A DNA stretch of 64,000 nt from Litchfieldia salsa (GTDB taxonomy: Bacteria > Bacillota > Bacilli > Bacillales > Bacillaceae_L). Of the stretch, positions 1 through 7,731 are shown one piece after another; positions within the stretch are counted from its first letter, which is position 1, and each line of letters begins with the position of its first letter. The DNA is taken from assembly GCF_900104555.1 (NCBI RefSeq), contig NZ_FNJU01000007.1, forward strand, positions 1 to 64,000, in the 5' to 3' direction. The translations under genes were made by a program, and so were the position numbers. Under the pieces are notes generated by a model. That model made no database searches and was not told the origin of the DNA. It was given only the letters and a program-made list of their open reading frames with translations.

Positions 1-60
1 TTAAAACGTTGACGTTTGTTTATTGTGTTCAGTTTTCAAAGAGCTTTTCAAAAAAACAAC
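1..60 (-). promoter_or_regulatory. rRNA operon leader with boxA-like antitermination signal
   Basis: Read on the minus strand, this segment contains GCTCTTTGAAAACTGAAC followed by AAACAAACGTCAACG. That is the boxA-like antiterminator and spacer typically found just before 16S rRNA genes in Bacillus. The 16S gene itself would lie immediately left of the window and is not visible, so the operon identity is inferred from the leader and from the promoters at 67-251. A second GAAAACTGA-like string occurs nearby at about 103-112 but in the opposite orientation and is not part of this signal. Confidence 0.75.
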
Positions 61-66
61 TTTACT

Positions 67-251
67 AATATAACATTCCTATCTCTTCAATGTCAACACA
101 TTTGAAAACTGACATCATATCGAGTAAAAATGGTAACTTAATTACTATAACACTCAATTTCTTTTATGTCAACTTCTGTGAAGTCTTAGAGAAACAAGAT
201 TTCTTATCTAACAACAATAATCATTGTATAACAATCACTCGTTATTGTCAA
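67..251 (-). promoter_or_regulatory. three tandem sigma-A promoters of an rrn operon
   Basis: Three near-consensus promoters point leftward. The farthest has -35 TTGACA (246-251), 17-bp spacer, -10 TACAAT (223-228). The middle has TTGACA (167-172), 17 bp, TATAGT (144-149). The nearest has TTGACA (91-96), 18 bp, TATATT (67-72). The outer two share the flank CAGAAGTTGACA. Tandem perfect -35 boxes at about 80-bp intervals just before an rRNA leader are characteristic of Bacillus rrn promoters. The stretch 252-464 holds nothing else I can name. Confidence 0.8.
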
Positions 252-464
252 CTTCTGCGAAATGACGTTCTGAGAAAGAAGAATCTGTTACATATACTAT
301 CAACATTTAAATGTATAAACAACTATCAAAATATGGAAGTAAGCCAGGCTCACCAACTCTCAAGTTAGCTCCTAACGTCAAAATCAAAAGAACTTTACCT
401 TTCTCTGCATAAGCCATTTTGTATTAGACAAAATACTATTATTGTGAAAAGGTGGTGATATTAT

Positions 465-581
465 ATGAAAAAGGACGGCATAACAAACAGTAGCATTGAG
501 CAAATAAAGAATGATCACGAAACTGAAAGTGCTTTTCAACAAGATACTGAAAACAAAAAACAAAATAAGAAAAAGAAATAG
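465..581 (+). CDS. small charged protein of unknown function (38 aa)
   Basis: Short reading frame starting at an ATG placed 5-6 bases after the strong ribosome binding site AAAGGTGGTGAT (448-459). The product is 38 residues, very hydrophilic, rich in Asn, Gln and Lys, and ends in a Lys-rich tail (NKKQNKKKK). No membrane segment or known motif is visible. It is followed within a few bases by a long hairpin at 585-684 that can act as its terminator. I do not recognise a family. The good initiation region and immediate terminator are the only arguments that it is real; it could be a small sporulation-type protein but nothing proves this. Confidence 0.45.
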   Translation: MKKDGITNSSIEQIKNDHETESAFQQDTENKKQNKKKK

Positions 582-584
582 CAT

Positions 585-684
585 AAAGAGGCTGTTCCAA
601 GGAAGAGTACCAGGCATCATTCCCCAAGAAAGATTAGATATTGAGGATTTCGGGTGATGCCAGGCACTTATGGGACAGCCTCTT
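585..684. terminator. long imperfect hairpin, bidirectional terminator with GTGCC-type repeat core
   Basis: The outer arms AAAGAGGCTGTTCC (585-598) and GGGACAGCCTCTTT pair almost perfectly. Inside them a second inverted pair, ACCAGGCATCA and TGATGCCAGGCAC, makes one roughly 100-nt stem-loop. A T-run (TCTTTT) follows on the plus strand. It sits between the 38-aa gene and the convergent gene ending at 685, so it probably ends both transcripts. Its inner TGCCAGGCAC string recurs in the cadA terminator region (18284-18296). Confidence 0.6.
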
Positions 685-939
685 TTAATATGCTCTAATT
701 GATTCAAACGCTTCCGAAAGATGTTTAATATGTTCTTTTTTCCGTTGAATATCATTTCTATCAATCTCTTCTATCTCAACTAGTTGTTCTTCAATTTCTC
801 TTAAATACTTTTTAGATAAAGCCAGGGCATACTCTGCCTTTTGCATACTCTCCGGATTATTTAACGCTTGCGCTTTAAAAATAGCACTTTGAGCACGTTC
901 TAAAGTATCTAAGAACCTTTCATAATCATCAAAACTCAT
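685..939 (-). CDS. conserved-looking helical small protein, unknown function (84 aa)
   Basis: The product is 84 residues, acidic to neutral and predicted almost wholly helical (FDDYERFLDTLERAQSAIFK..., then a Lys/Glu-rich second helix), without membrane segments or cysteines. I chose the ATG at 939 because GAGGTG lies at ideal distance before it; a GTG three codons upstream is inside that binding site. The coiled, charged pattern resembles small sporulation or stress proteins but I do not recognise a family. It is preceded by a gap to 983 and shares a terminator hairpin with the convergent small gene at 465. Confidence 0.6.
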   Translation of the reverse strand: MSFDDYERFLDTLERAQSAIFKAQALNNPESMQKAEYALALSKKYLREIEEQLVEIEEIDRNDIQRKKEHIKHLSEAFESIRAY

Positions 940-982
940 TAGCTTCACCTCTACAACTTAAAATTCACACCTTTACCGGAAC

Positions 983-1168
983 CTATTCTATAAATTTTAT
1001 TTTTGTTATTCCTTGCTTTTGTGTAGTACAAGCAAGGATAGATGAATAGGATGTGTAGACAAGTTCTTTTACTTTGGCTATTTCATAAATTTTGTTGCTA
1101 TTGTAAAGTCTTTTATAAGCACGATTAAGTAGAGCTGACACTTTTTCCTCTGAGAAACAACCGAGCAT
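983..1168 (-). CDS. doubtful small ORF (61 aa)
   Basis: An open frame of 61 residues divergent from the LysE-type gene at 1259. No convincing ribosome binding site precedes the ATG at 1168, and no motif is visible. The product is basic with two cysteines (C4 and C47) and could be a small helical protein. The only support is that it fills a gap between genes in a plausible orientation. It may equally be non-coding. Confidence 0.25.
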   Translation of the reverse strand: MLGCFSEEKVSALLNRAYKRLYNSNKIYEIAKVKELVYTSYSSILACTTQKQGITKIKFIE

Positions 1169-1258
1169 GAGGACAATTTAGTGTAATCTACTTTAAAATC
1201 GAGCAATTAGCAACATCCTTTCAGAAAAAAGCCTTCACTATTCAAAGGGGTGTAGAGA

Positions 1259-1891
1259 TTGAGTGTATTTTTCAGTTATATCTTATTAGGATTATCATTA
1301 GCTGCACCAATAGGTCCAGTCAACGCTGCTCAAATTGATCGAGGAATTAAGAACGGATTTCTACATGCGTGGCTCGTAGGTGTAGGGGCAGTCGTAGCAG
1401 ATGGCATTTATATGTTAATCGTATATTTTGGGGTTGTACAATTTATAGATACACCTATAATTAAAACTTTTTTATGGTTATTTGGAGCTTTTGTGCTAAT
1501 TTATACAGGCATTGAGAGTCTTTTTAGCGCAGGTAAGATTCAAACAAAAAGCTACAGAGATCAGAGTGAACCTCTTTACAAAGCATTCCTCTCTGGTTTT
1601 TTAATGTCACTGACTAACCCCTTAACCATTCTTTTTTGGTTAGGAATATTTGGTTCAGTTTTAGCAAAAACAGCTTCTACATACGCACAAGCCGAACTCA
1701 TATTATACAGTGCAGCAATCTTTATCGGTCTCCTTATATGGGATGTAGCTATGGCCGCTATTTCAAGTAGCTTCCGGAAACTCTTAACCACACAACTGCT
1801 TATACTGATCTCTTTTCTATCAGGTTTATCTCTTATAGGATTCGGAATTTATTTTGGTATCCAAGGAGTAAAACTACTCATCGGAATTTAG
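1259..1891 (+). CDS. LysE/RhtB family amino acid exporter
   Basis: The 210-residue protein has the LysE/RhtB signature: an N-terminal membrane segment followed by the conserved LAAPIGPVNA stretch (residues about 15-24), then five further hydrophobic segments, and SLTNPLTILFWLGIF in the middle. Members are plasma-membrane carriers that export amino acids such as lysine, homoserine or threonine. The start is a TTG at 1259, eight or so bases after AAAGGGGTG. The gene is monocistronic, followed at once by the terminator at 1902-1939. The exact substrate cannot be told from sequence. Confidence 0.9.
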   Translation: MSVFFSYILLGLSLAAPIGPVNAAQIDRGIKNGFLHAWLVGVGAVVADGIYMLIVYFGVVQFIDTPIIKTFLWLFGAFVLIYTGIESLFSAGKIQTKSYRDQSEPLYKAFLSGFLMSLTNPLTILFWLGIFGSVLAKTASTYAQAELILYSAAIFIGLLIWDVAMAAISSSFRKLLTTQLLILISFLSGLSLIGFGIYFGIQGVKLLIGI

Positions 1892-1901
1892 AATAGTAAA
1901 G

Positions 1902-1939
1902 ACCTTCGATTCACCTAGAATAGTCGGTAAATCGAAGGT
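1902..1939. terminator. bidirectional terminator between LysE-type and permease genes
   Basis: ACCTTCGATT (1902-1911) pairs perfectly with AATCGAAGGT (1930-1939), followed by TTCTTT on the plus strand and preceded by an A-rich stretch for the minus-strand permease gene that ends at 1944. Confidence 0.8.
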
Positions 1940-1943
1940 TTCT

Positions 1944-3317
1944 TTAGGATTTTTCCATTTTTTTAAACAGAGTGTCTGTACTATTCTTATTATCCCCTTG
2001 TTTCCACTTAGAGTTCATTTTCAACGCAATACTTCCTATTATTATAATAAAGCCCAAACTAATAAAAAAGCCCGGCCTACTTTCCTTTGTAAGAATGGTC
2101 CCTGATACCGCCAAAAAGATGAGCGCTAACCCTATATAATATTTTAAACGATCCATCTTGCTTGGAGGTAAAATACGACACGCCGACAATAAGATGAATG
2201 CCCAATTATATAAGAGCATTAATCCCGCTCCCGTTGTAATATATTCATAAATAGAATCAGGCATTAGTAAAGATAATACAATAGAAGTAACTAATCCAGC
2301 CGTTGTTAACCCCAATGCAGGGATTGGAATTTTCAGTTTCCCTTTCTTTGAAAAAAAACGCGGTGCATCTCCATCTTCTGAAAGATTTACTAATATACTC
2401 GTAACACCGAATAGTGCTGCAGCCATTGTTGAGAAACCTGCAATAATAAGAGCTGAATTAAACAAATGAGGAATAAACGGCAAATCATAATTTTTTAACG
2501 CAGTGACAAAAGGACTTTTCTCAGTGTTAAAAGAATCCCAAGGTACCATGATGACCGCTAATCCAATTGATAAAATATAAATAACTGTTAGCAACAAAAT
2601 CATTATTTTCCCAGATTTTGGAGCCTCATTTGGATTTTTAAGCTGCGTTGCCATCAAGCCCATTATTTCGATTCCACCAAAGGCATAAAAAGCAAAAATT
2701 AAAGCAGACCATAATCCGAGAAAAGGTCTAGGAAAGAACTCATTAATTGTAGACGGCATCGCAGCATCTGTAGTTCCTCCAAACATTCCAAACAATCCAG
2801 CAGACGCAATGATAATAAACATTAAGATAGCCGCAATCTTTATAACCGCAAGCATACCTTCGATTCGATTTAACCATTTAACACCTATTAATAGTACAAT
2901 AATTCCTAAAATTGCATACCCTGTAGCAAAAATCCATAGCGGAATATTCGGGAACCAAAATTGAGAAAAGATTGATAATGCCGTTAGCTGACTACCCATG
3001 ATCAACATTTCTGAAGCCCAATATACCCAACCTATACTAAATCCAGCCCAATGCCCAAATGCCTTTTTGGCATATGTACGAAATGCACCTTTCTGTGGAT
3101 CAGATGCAGTCATTTTGGCAAGAGCATCAAATACAAAGTAAGTTCCAATTGCTGCCAGAATAAATAAAATTAAGACTGCTGGCCCACTCTTCGTAATTGC
3201 GATACTAGAACCTAAAAAGAAACCTGTTCCAATCGTACAACCGACTCCAAACAGCGATAGTTGCCACCACTTCATATTCCCTTTTGATTGGTTTTGACTC
3301 TTTTTTTCTTTCATCAT
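1944..3317 (-). CDS. APC superfamily amino acid permease
   Basis: The protein of about 457 residues has 12 hydrophobic segments and the first-helix motif of the APC superfamily (GVGCTIGTGFFLGSS, with the unwound GxG-type substrate-binding stretch). It imports an amino acid driven by protons or sodium at the plasma membrane. I moved the start from an upstream in-frame TTG/ATG to the ATG pair at 3317/3314, because AAAGGAAGG lies directly before it; either of the two could be used. It is a single-gene unit with hairpins on both sides. The absence of charged membrane residues typical of polyamine antiporters suggests a neutral amino acid substrate, but this is a guess. Confidence 0.88.
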   Translation of the reverse strand: MMKEKKSQNQSKGNMKWWQLSLFGVGCTIGTGFFLGSSIAITKSGPAVLILFILAAIGTYFVFDALAKMTASDPQKGAFRTYAKKAFGHWAGFSIGWVYWASEMLIMGSQLTALSIFSQFWFPNIPLWIFATGYAILGIIVLLIGVKWLNRIEGMLAVIKIAAILMFIIIASAGLFGMFGGTTDAAMPSTINEFFPRPFLGLWSALIFAFYAFGGIEIMGLMATQLKNPNEAPKSGKIMILLLTVIYILSIGLAVIMVPWDSFNTEKSPFVTALKNYDLPFIPHLFNSALIIAGFSTMAAALFGVTSILVNLSEDGDAPRFFSKKGKLKIPIPALGLTTAGLVTSIVLSLLMPDSIYEYITTGAGLMLLYNWAFILLSACRILPPSKMDRLKYYIGLALIFLAVSGTILTKESRPGFFISLGFIIIIGSIALKMNSKWKQGDNKNSTDTLFKKMEKS

Positions 3318-3350
3318 ATTCCTTCCTTTATGGAGAAGATTCAAAGAAAA

Positions 3351-3374
3351 TGGTGGGGTATGAACCCCACACCA
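3351..3374. terminator. hairpin downstream of the yozQ-like gene
   Basis: TGGTGGGGT and ACCCCACACCA pair around a 4-base loop. On the minus strand the stem is followed by TTTTCTTT, so it likely ends the yozQ-like transcript just before the permease gene. Confidence 0.6.
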
Positions 3375-3382
3375 TTGTTCAA

Positions 3383-3592
3383 TTATTCCTCTTCGTAACC
3401 AACTCTCGGAACTTCGATATCTTTCCCATTTACATCATCAATAACACTTTTAATTTCACCTTCCATGTACGAATCACTTACTTGTTCGTGCGTCATAGCT
3501 AGGCCTGAAGCTAACTCATCATTGCTTTTATAATCCTCAACTTGATAGTATCTTCCTGCAATTTCATTCGATTTTTGATTATCTTTAGACAT
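3383..3592 (-). CDS. yozQ: YozQ-like DUF4025 family small protein
   Basis: A 69-residue hydrophilic, acidic protein. Its core, DELASGLAMTHEQVSDSYME (residues about 25-44), matches what I remember of Bacillus subtilis YozQ and the DUF4025 family, whose function is unknown. The start is firm: AAAAAGGAGG lies 7 bases before the ATG. It has no membrane segment or cysteines. Neighbouring spore coat genes at 3710-4223 hint at a sporulation-related role, but nothing in the sequence shows this directly. Confidence 0.75.
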   Translation of the reverse strand: MSKDNQKSNEIAGRYYQVEDYKSNDELASGLAMTHEQVSDSYMEGEIKSVIDDVNGKDIEVPRVGYEEE

Positions 3593-3672
3593 GGACTCTC
3601 CTCCTTTTTCATGTTTTTATGATTCCAATATTTACGAAACAAAACACCTAATAAAAATTGGAAATATGTAGG

Positions 3673-3697
3673 GGTGGCGTCAGAATATGACGCCACC
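3673..3697. terminator. perfect 10-bp GC-rich hairpin after the coat genes
   Basis: GGTGGCGTCA and TGACGCCACC flank a 5-base loop. It directly follows the end of the CotF-like gene (3710) on the minus strand. There is no clear T-run on either side, so it may act as a weak terminator or mRNA 3' stabiliser. Confidence 0.5.
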
Positions 3698-3709
3698 AAT
3701 TAAGATTTA

Positions 3710-4009
3710 TTATTGATTCGTAAGATTTAAAGCTGTTTGAGAAGCATTAAGATCTACTCTTAGTTGTTCTTGTACATCCTGAGGGTGATAATACCCATTA
3801 CTGATCATATAATTAGAAACTTGCTCATGTAATTGAACAGCATCGTTAAACTGTTGTTGAAGAGCAGATCTAACTTCAGGAGTTGATGATTCTGTAATAG
3901 CTATAGCTATATTTTTTATCCCCGCTTTTGCTGAAATTAATAAATCAGTTGCAATAACTTGGTCAGTCATTGCACCCATACCCGCTATATTCTGCATCAT
4001 TGTTGCCAT
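3710..4009 (-). CDS. CotF-like spore coat protein
   Basis: The 99-residue protein is a predicted four-helix, ferritin-like fold typical of the CotF/Coat F family (TDQVIATDLLISAKAGIKNI followed by EVRSALQQQFNDAVQLHEQV and a C-terminal YYHP motif). B. subtilis relatives are spore coat components (CotF, YhcQ, YraF). A TTG at 4015 is in frame, but the ATG at 4009 stands 9 bases after GGAGG and is the better start. It lies 25 bases after the related small gene ending at 4035; together they look like a two-gene coat operon. No promoter for a sporulation sigma factor could be assigned with confidence. Confidence 0.8.
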   Translation of the reverse strand: MATMMQNIAGMGAMTDQVIATDLLISAKAGIKNIAIAITESSTPEVRSALQQQFNDAVQLHEQVSNYMISNGYYHPQDVQEQLRVDLNASQTALNLTNQ

Positions 4010-4034
4010 TGCCAAACACCTCCATTAATTTTGA

Positions 4035-4223
4035 TTATGATAAAAATCCTTGTAGTTGTTGAATATGTTGTCTAGAAGCAGTAACATCTTGACTTAAGAT
4101 GTCCTTTAATGCCTGATCTTGAACTAGAGCACTCATTGTTTGTGACTTAGTTAAGCAAATGTTTTTAAAAGTAAGAAGTTCGTGAACCTCTAATGTTTCA
4201 TGCACACCCATTACTTTTGCCAT
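4035..4223 (-). CDS. YraG/CotF-related short spore coat protein
   Basis: A 62-residue helical protein beginning MAKVMGVHETLEVHELLTFK, resembling the N-terminal helix pair of CotF-type proteins such as YraG. The ATG at 4223 is 9 bases from GAGGAGG; a TTG two codons upstream is too close to it. Followed by the CotF-like gene at 4009. Both products share the HE-x-L/HEQV type helices, so they may associate in the coat. Functional assignment rests on family memory and the paired arrangement. Confidence 0.72.
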   Translation of the reverse strand: MAKVMGVHETLEVHELLTFKNICLTKSQTMSALVQDQALKDILSQDVTASRQHIQQLQGFLS

Positions 4224-4349
4224 TTTCAATTTCCTCCTCTCAATTTGGAATTGTGGAACATTGATATAATTACCTTACCGAACTCCTTGTATCCCGCTTA
4301 TTTTATTGTAATTATTACTATATATCCCTTTATAATTTAGAGCATAAAA

Positions 4350-4378
4350 AAACCTCACTCTGTTTTTAGAGTAAGGTT
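4350..4378 (-). terminator. terminator of the rib gene pair
   Basis: On the minus strand, AAACCTTACTCT pairs with AGAGTGAGGTTT around a short loop and is followed by a run of seven T. It ends just below the ribD stop at 4385. Confidence 0.85.
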
Positions 4379-4384
4379 TGTGAT

Positions 4385-5473
4385 TCAATATTTCGGATAA
4401 CCCGTAAATTTATAGTCCTGTCCAATTTTAGTCATATCTATATTAGAAAATTCAATTGCATCGTTCATTTTATCGATTCCTACACCTTCCAAGAAGGTCG
4501 GAGCCTCTTTACCTCCTATTAACTTAGGAGCAATATAAAGAACAAGCTTATCAACTAACTTTTCTGCAATAAAGGCTGCATTTACCTCCCCACCACCTTC
4601 AATTAACAGTGAAGATACGTCGTTTTGACCTAAAATACTTAAAACATCCCTTAAATCAACCCGTTCTTTACCAGAAGTGACATAAACTTGGACACCACGT
4701 TCTTCCAACACTTTTTTCATTTCTACAGAATAGTTTTGACTTGTGAACACCCATGTATCGGCCTGTTGATCTATAACAACCCTAGACTCGAGTGGAATTC
4801 TTAAATTGCTATCTAAAATAACGCGAATCGGATTCCGTCCATTCATTATTCTAGTAGTTAACTCAGGATTATCCTTAATTACTGTATTTACACCCACTAA
4901 AATAGCCCTGTTTTCATGTCGTAATTGGTGAACATCACGTCTAGCTTCCTCAGATGTAATCCATTTACTATCAGATGTGTGAGCAGCAATTTTCCCATCC
5001 AAAGTAGTGGCCGATTTTAAGGTAAGAAATGGGATCTTTTCTACGATAAATTTATTAAATACTTCGTTCATTTTCCTAGATTCTTCTTCCAAGACTCCGA
5101 TAGTCACTTCTAGACCTGCATTTTCCAGTATTCTAATTCCGTTTCCGGACACCATAGGATTTGGATCCAATGTTGCTACAACAACCTTTTTAATACCAGC
5201 TCTTACGATTGCTTCAGCACAAGGTCCTGTTCTACCATGATGGGAGCAAGGTTCAAGCGTTACATAGATTGTCCCCCCCACAGCCTTATCACCAGCCATC
5301 CTTAGTGCATGGATTTCAGCGTGTGGTTCTCCAGCTTTAAGATGAGCACCAATCCCAACGATTCGATTCTCATTAACGACAACAGATCCAACTAGTGGGT
5401 TAGGTTCAGTTTGCCCTTTCATTGAGATCGCATTTTGTAATGCGATATTCATATAAAATTCGTGATTATTCAT
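4385..5473 (-). CDS. ribD: bifunctional riboflavin deaminase/reductase RibD
   Basis: The 362-residue protein has an N-terminal cytidine-deaminase-like domain with the zinc site HAE (51-53) and PCSHHGRTGPC (Cys76, Cys85), and a C-terminal reductase domain (from about residue 150, with LLIEGGGEVN). It deaminates the pyrimidine product of GTP cyclohydrolase II and then reduces its ribose side chain, steps two and three of riboflavin synthesis. The ATG at 5473 lies inside the end of ribA (8-base overlap) with AGAGGTG upstream, so the two are translationally coupled. The other riboflavin genes (ribE, ribH, ribB domain) are not here, unlike the usual Bacillus rib operon. Confidence 0.93.
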   Translation of the reverse strand: MNNHEFYMNIALQNAISMKGQTEPNPLVGSVVVNENRIVGIGAHLKAGEPHAEIHALRMAGDKAVGGTIYVTLEPCSHHGRTGPCAEAIVRAGIKKVVVATLDPNPMVSGNGIRILENAGLEVTIGVLEEESRKMNEVFNKFIVEKIPFLTLKSATTLDGKIAAHTSDSKWITSEEARRDVHQLRHENRAILVGVNTVIKDNPELTTRIMNGRNPIRVILDSNLRIPLESRVVIDQQADTWVFTSQNYSVEMKKVLEERGVQVYVTSGKERVDLRDVLSILGQNDVSSLLIEGGGEVNAAFIAEKLVDKLVLYIAPKLIGGKEAPTFLEGVGIDKMNDAIEFSNIDMTKIGQDYKFTGYPKY

Positions 5474-6227
5474 TAGAAATTTCACCTCTAAAATGACCCG
5501 AACGAACGATCTTTGTTTCTAGATATTTCTCATTGAATTCCGAAAAGTCACCCCATAAAGGAATACGCCCTGTTACATTAGCACCTGAATCCTGTAATGC
5601 TTCTAACTTCCTAGGGTTATTTGTGATAAGTGTAACTGGTTTAGAACGTAATGTTTTTAGAACTAATATAGCATCTTCATAATTTCTAGCATCATCAACA
5701 AAACCTAAATTTATATTGGCTTCTACAGTATCGAAACCTTCTTCCTGAAGAATATATGCCATCGCCTTACTAAACAACCCTATCCCTCTTCCTTCATGAT
5801 TCGCTAGATAAAATAAAGCTCCAGATCCTTGTGTTGCGATCATTTTCATTGCAGATTTAAGCTGGAAGCCACAATCACAACGTTTACTTCCAAAAATATC
5901 ACCAGTGTGACATATACTGTGCATTCGAATAAGGGTTTCTTCAGATTCTTCAAAATCACCATAAACCAACACACTTGATTGCTGCATCTCTGCTAAATTT
6001 GATGAAGCTAACTTTTCAATAACCCGCTCCAAATTATAAGACCCATCTCCACAAAAATCCCCTTCAATATCACTGCAACGTAACCAACAATACCATTGGA
6101 AAACAGTCGTTTCTCCCTCTAGATTAACTGGTAATCTAATTGGACCTACTAAGTAAATGGATTCGCCATTATTATCTATAATTTTTATCTTTTCTTCTAA
6201 TATGGACAATACTTTGCTACTAACCAC
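5466..6227 (-). CDS. ribA: stand-alone GTP cyclohydrolase II
   Basis: The 253-residue protein holds the GTP cyclohydrolase II zinc motif HSICHTGDIFGSKRCDCG (Cys106, Cys117, Cys119), the ANHEGRGIGLF loop and the NNPRKLEAL nucleotide-site motif. It opens GTP with loss of formate and pyrophosphate, the first step of riboflavin synthesis. In most Bacillus RibA this domain is fused to DHBP synthase. Here that domain is absent, and instead an extra ~60 residues of unassigned sequence precede the catalytic part. The start is a GTG at 6227, 9 bases after GGAGG. No FMN riboswitch is visible in 6228-6515, so the pair may be regulated differently from the main rib operon. Confidence 0.88.
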   Translation of the reverse strand: MVSSKVLSILEEKIKIIDNNGESIYLVGPIRLPVNLEGETTVFQWYCWLRCSDIEGDFCGDGSYNLERVIEKLASSNLAEMQQSSVLVYGDFEESEETLIRMHSICHTGDIFGSKRCDCGFQLKSAMKMIATQGSGALFYLANHEGRGIGLFSKAMAYILQEEGFDTVEANINLGFVDDARNYEDAILVLKTLRSKPVTLITNNPRKLEALQDSGANVTGRIPLWGDFSEFNEKYLETKIVRSGHFRGEISNE

Positions 6228-6515
6228 AATCTTTTTCCTCCATTTTCAAATAGCAAGGAAACAATCCCTACTAAAAGTTGATATACAATGTCATTCTTAA
6301 GTAAAACAATATCATAACTCCTACTAAAATCGTTAATAATTGACTCAGGTAAAATGTTCTTATCTTCTATTGTCCTTCATTTTTCACTTTTCATCAAAAA
6401 GAGAAGTAGATAACTACTCCCATCTAATTTCATTCACTAAATAAACCTAACTGTTCCACTTTCACACCTAAACCACTATACTTGTACCTATAAGAAAAAG
6501 GAGGATACCAATAAG

Positions 6516-6956
6516 ATGACATCAAAGATCATTGATAATAATAGCGACCTAGATTTAGCGTTTTCTATAAGAAAAGAGGTTTTTGTAGAAGAACAAGGAG
6601 TCCCTTTAGAACTTGAGTTCGATGAATTCGATCAATTAAATAGTCATTCAACACACATCTTAGTCTATTTTCAAGATCTAGCAGTCGGAACAGGGAGAAT
6701 TAGATATGTAGAAGGCCAGGGTAAATTAGAACGTATATGCATTTTGCCTCATTATCGTCAGTACGGACTGGGAAAGTTGATTATACAGACTCTCGAAGAT
6801 ATTTCTATTAAAGACGATGCTTACAAAGTTAAGTTACATGGTCAAGAACAGGCAGCAGGCTTTTATGAAAGGTTAGGCTACCATAAGGCTTCAGACATAT
6901 TTATAGAGGATGGTATTCCTCATATTTTAATGAAAAAAGAATTATCAAAGAAGTGA
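6516..6956 (+). CDS. GNAT family N-acetyltransferase (YjcF/ElaA type)
   Basis: A 146-residue GNAT acetyltransferase. The opening (IRKEVFVEEQGVP) is the hallmark of the ElaA/YjcF subgroup, and the acetyl-CoA binding motif A is LERICILPHYRQYGLGKLI (residues about 72-90). It likely transfers acetyl from acetyl-CoA to a small amine; substrate unknown. The ATG follows AAGGAGG by about 11 bases. Monocistronic, divergent from ribA, with a shared terminator with the convergent exonuclease gene. Confidence 0.85.
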   Translation: MTSKIIDNNSDLDLAFSIRKEVFVEEQGVPLELEFDEFDQLNSHSTHILVYFQDLAVGTGRIRYVEGQGKLERICILPHYRQYGLGKLIIQTLEDISIKDDAYKVKLHGQEQAAGFYERLGYHKASDIFIEDGIPHILMKKELSKK

Positions 6957-6959
6957 AAT

Positions 6960-6987
6960 AAAGCCATCTATTTTTTATAGTGGCTTT
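6960..6987. terminator. bidirectional terminator
   Basis: AAAGCCA (6960-6966) pairs with TGGCTTT (6981-6987) with additional pairing of CTAT/ATAG around a T-rich loop, between the convergent GNAT and exonuclease genes. Confidence 0.65.
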
Positions 6988-6993
6988 GGTCGT

Positions 6994-7731
6994 TCATCTT
7001 CTATTGGTTGCTAAATGTGTATATACATCCTTCAGATCTGAAAATCCAAGAGTTTGTATAGCCGACACATTATTAGACCACAATTGCGCAGTAGCTATGG
7101 CATCATGTAATGCATGGTGTCTTTGTTTATTCTCTATTCCAAAATGAAAACAACACTCATCTAGTGATACTAGATTTTTTTCAGGTTCAACAATTTTCGT
7201 TAAAAAGGATGTATCTATAATACGGTGTTGGAAATTTTTTCTTAAAATTGACCATGTAACATGATCCATAAACTTCCTTTCATGATTTGCATGATGAGCA
7301 ATTAGTGTATCACTTTTGATAAATTGATAAAACTCTTTAAGAACAACCTCAATAGGTGGCGCTTCCTTCAATTCATTTTTTGTAATTCCAGTTAAATCTG
7401 CGATTTCCTCTGATACTTCTTCAGCACTTTGTACTAACGAATAAAAGGTTTCTTCCTCACACACTTTGTTACCTTCCACTTTTATAGCGCCAATTGAAAG
7501 AATTCGATCCCCTTTATTAGGATCAAATCCTGTTGTTTCCAAATCAAAGACAGTCACCTTAAGCTCAGAGAAGGGAATATCAAGTACATCCTCTCTTTTT
7601 AACTCCCTCTGTAATTGTCTCAAATAAGCTATACTAGCAGCATCATTCTGACTTGCTACTGACGAATACATATTAGGTGTTAATCTACCCGACAGTTGCT
7701 TTACAAATTGCACCATATTATTTAGCCCCAT
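6994..7731 (-). CDS. DnaQ-like 3'-5' exonuclease domain protein
   Basis: The 245-residue protein carries a DEDDh exonuclease domain: motif I DLETTGFDP, motif II with LIAHHANHERKF, motif III HHALHDAIATAQL. The fold is shared with the proofreading subunit of DNA polymerase III, so the enzyme probably trims DNA or RNA 3' ends. I placed the start at the ATG 7731, after AAGGGTG and overlapping the upstream gene by 14 bases; an upstream in-frame ATG would extend deeply into that gene. It is the last gene of the amtB operon. The coupling of an exonuclease with the GlnD-like protein upstream is conserved in some bacteria as far as I recall, without a known reason. Confidence 0.85.
   Translation of the reverse strand: MGLNNMVQFVKQLSGRLTPNMYSSVASQNDAASIAYLRQLQRELKREDVLDIPFSELKVTVFDLETTGFDPNKGDRILSIGAIKVEGNKVCEEETFYSLVQSAEEVSEEIADLTGITKNELKEAPPIEVVLKEFYQFIKSDTLIAHHANHERKFMDHVTWSILRKNFQHRIIDTSFLTKIVEPEKNLVSLDECCFHFGIENKQRHHALHDAIATAQLWSNNVSAIQTLGFSDLKDVYTHLATNRR

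Noticed and set aside
90-368. 92-aa open frame on the plus strand
   Set aside because: It runs through the tandem rrn promoters, has no ribosome binding site and the product has no recognisable feature.
384-764. 126-aa and 62-aa frames on the minus strand
   Set aside because: They overlap the better supported 38-aa gene, the terminator hairpin and the 685-939 gene; no binding site.
6228-6515. Possible FMN riboswitch before ribA
   Set aside because: No RFN consensus such as AGGGGCAGGGTGAAA on the minus strand; only AT-rich sequence and the divergent GNAT start region.
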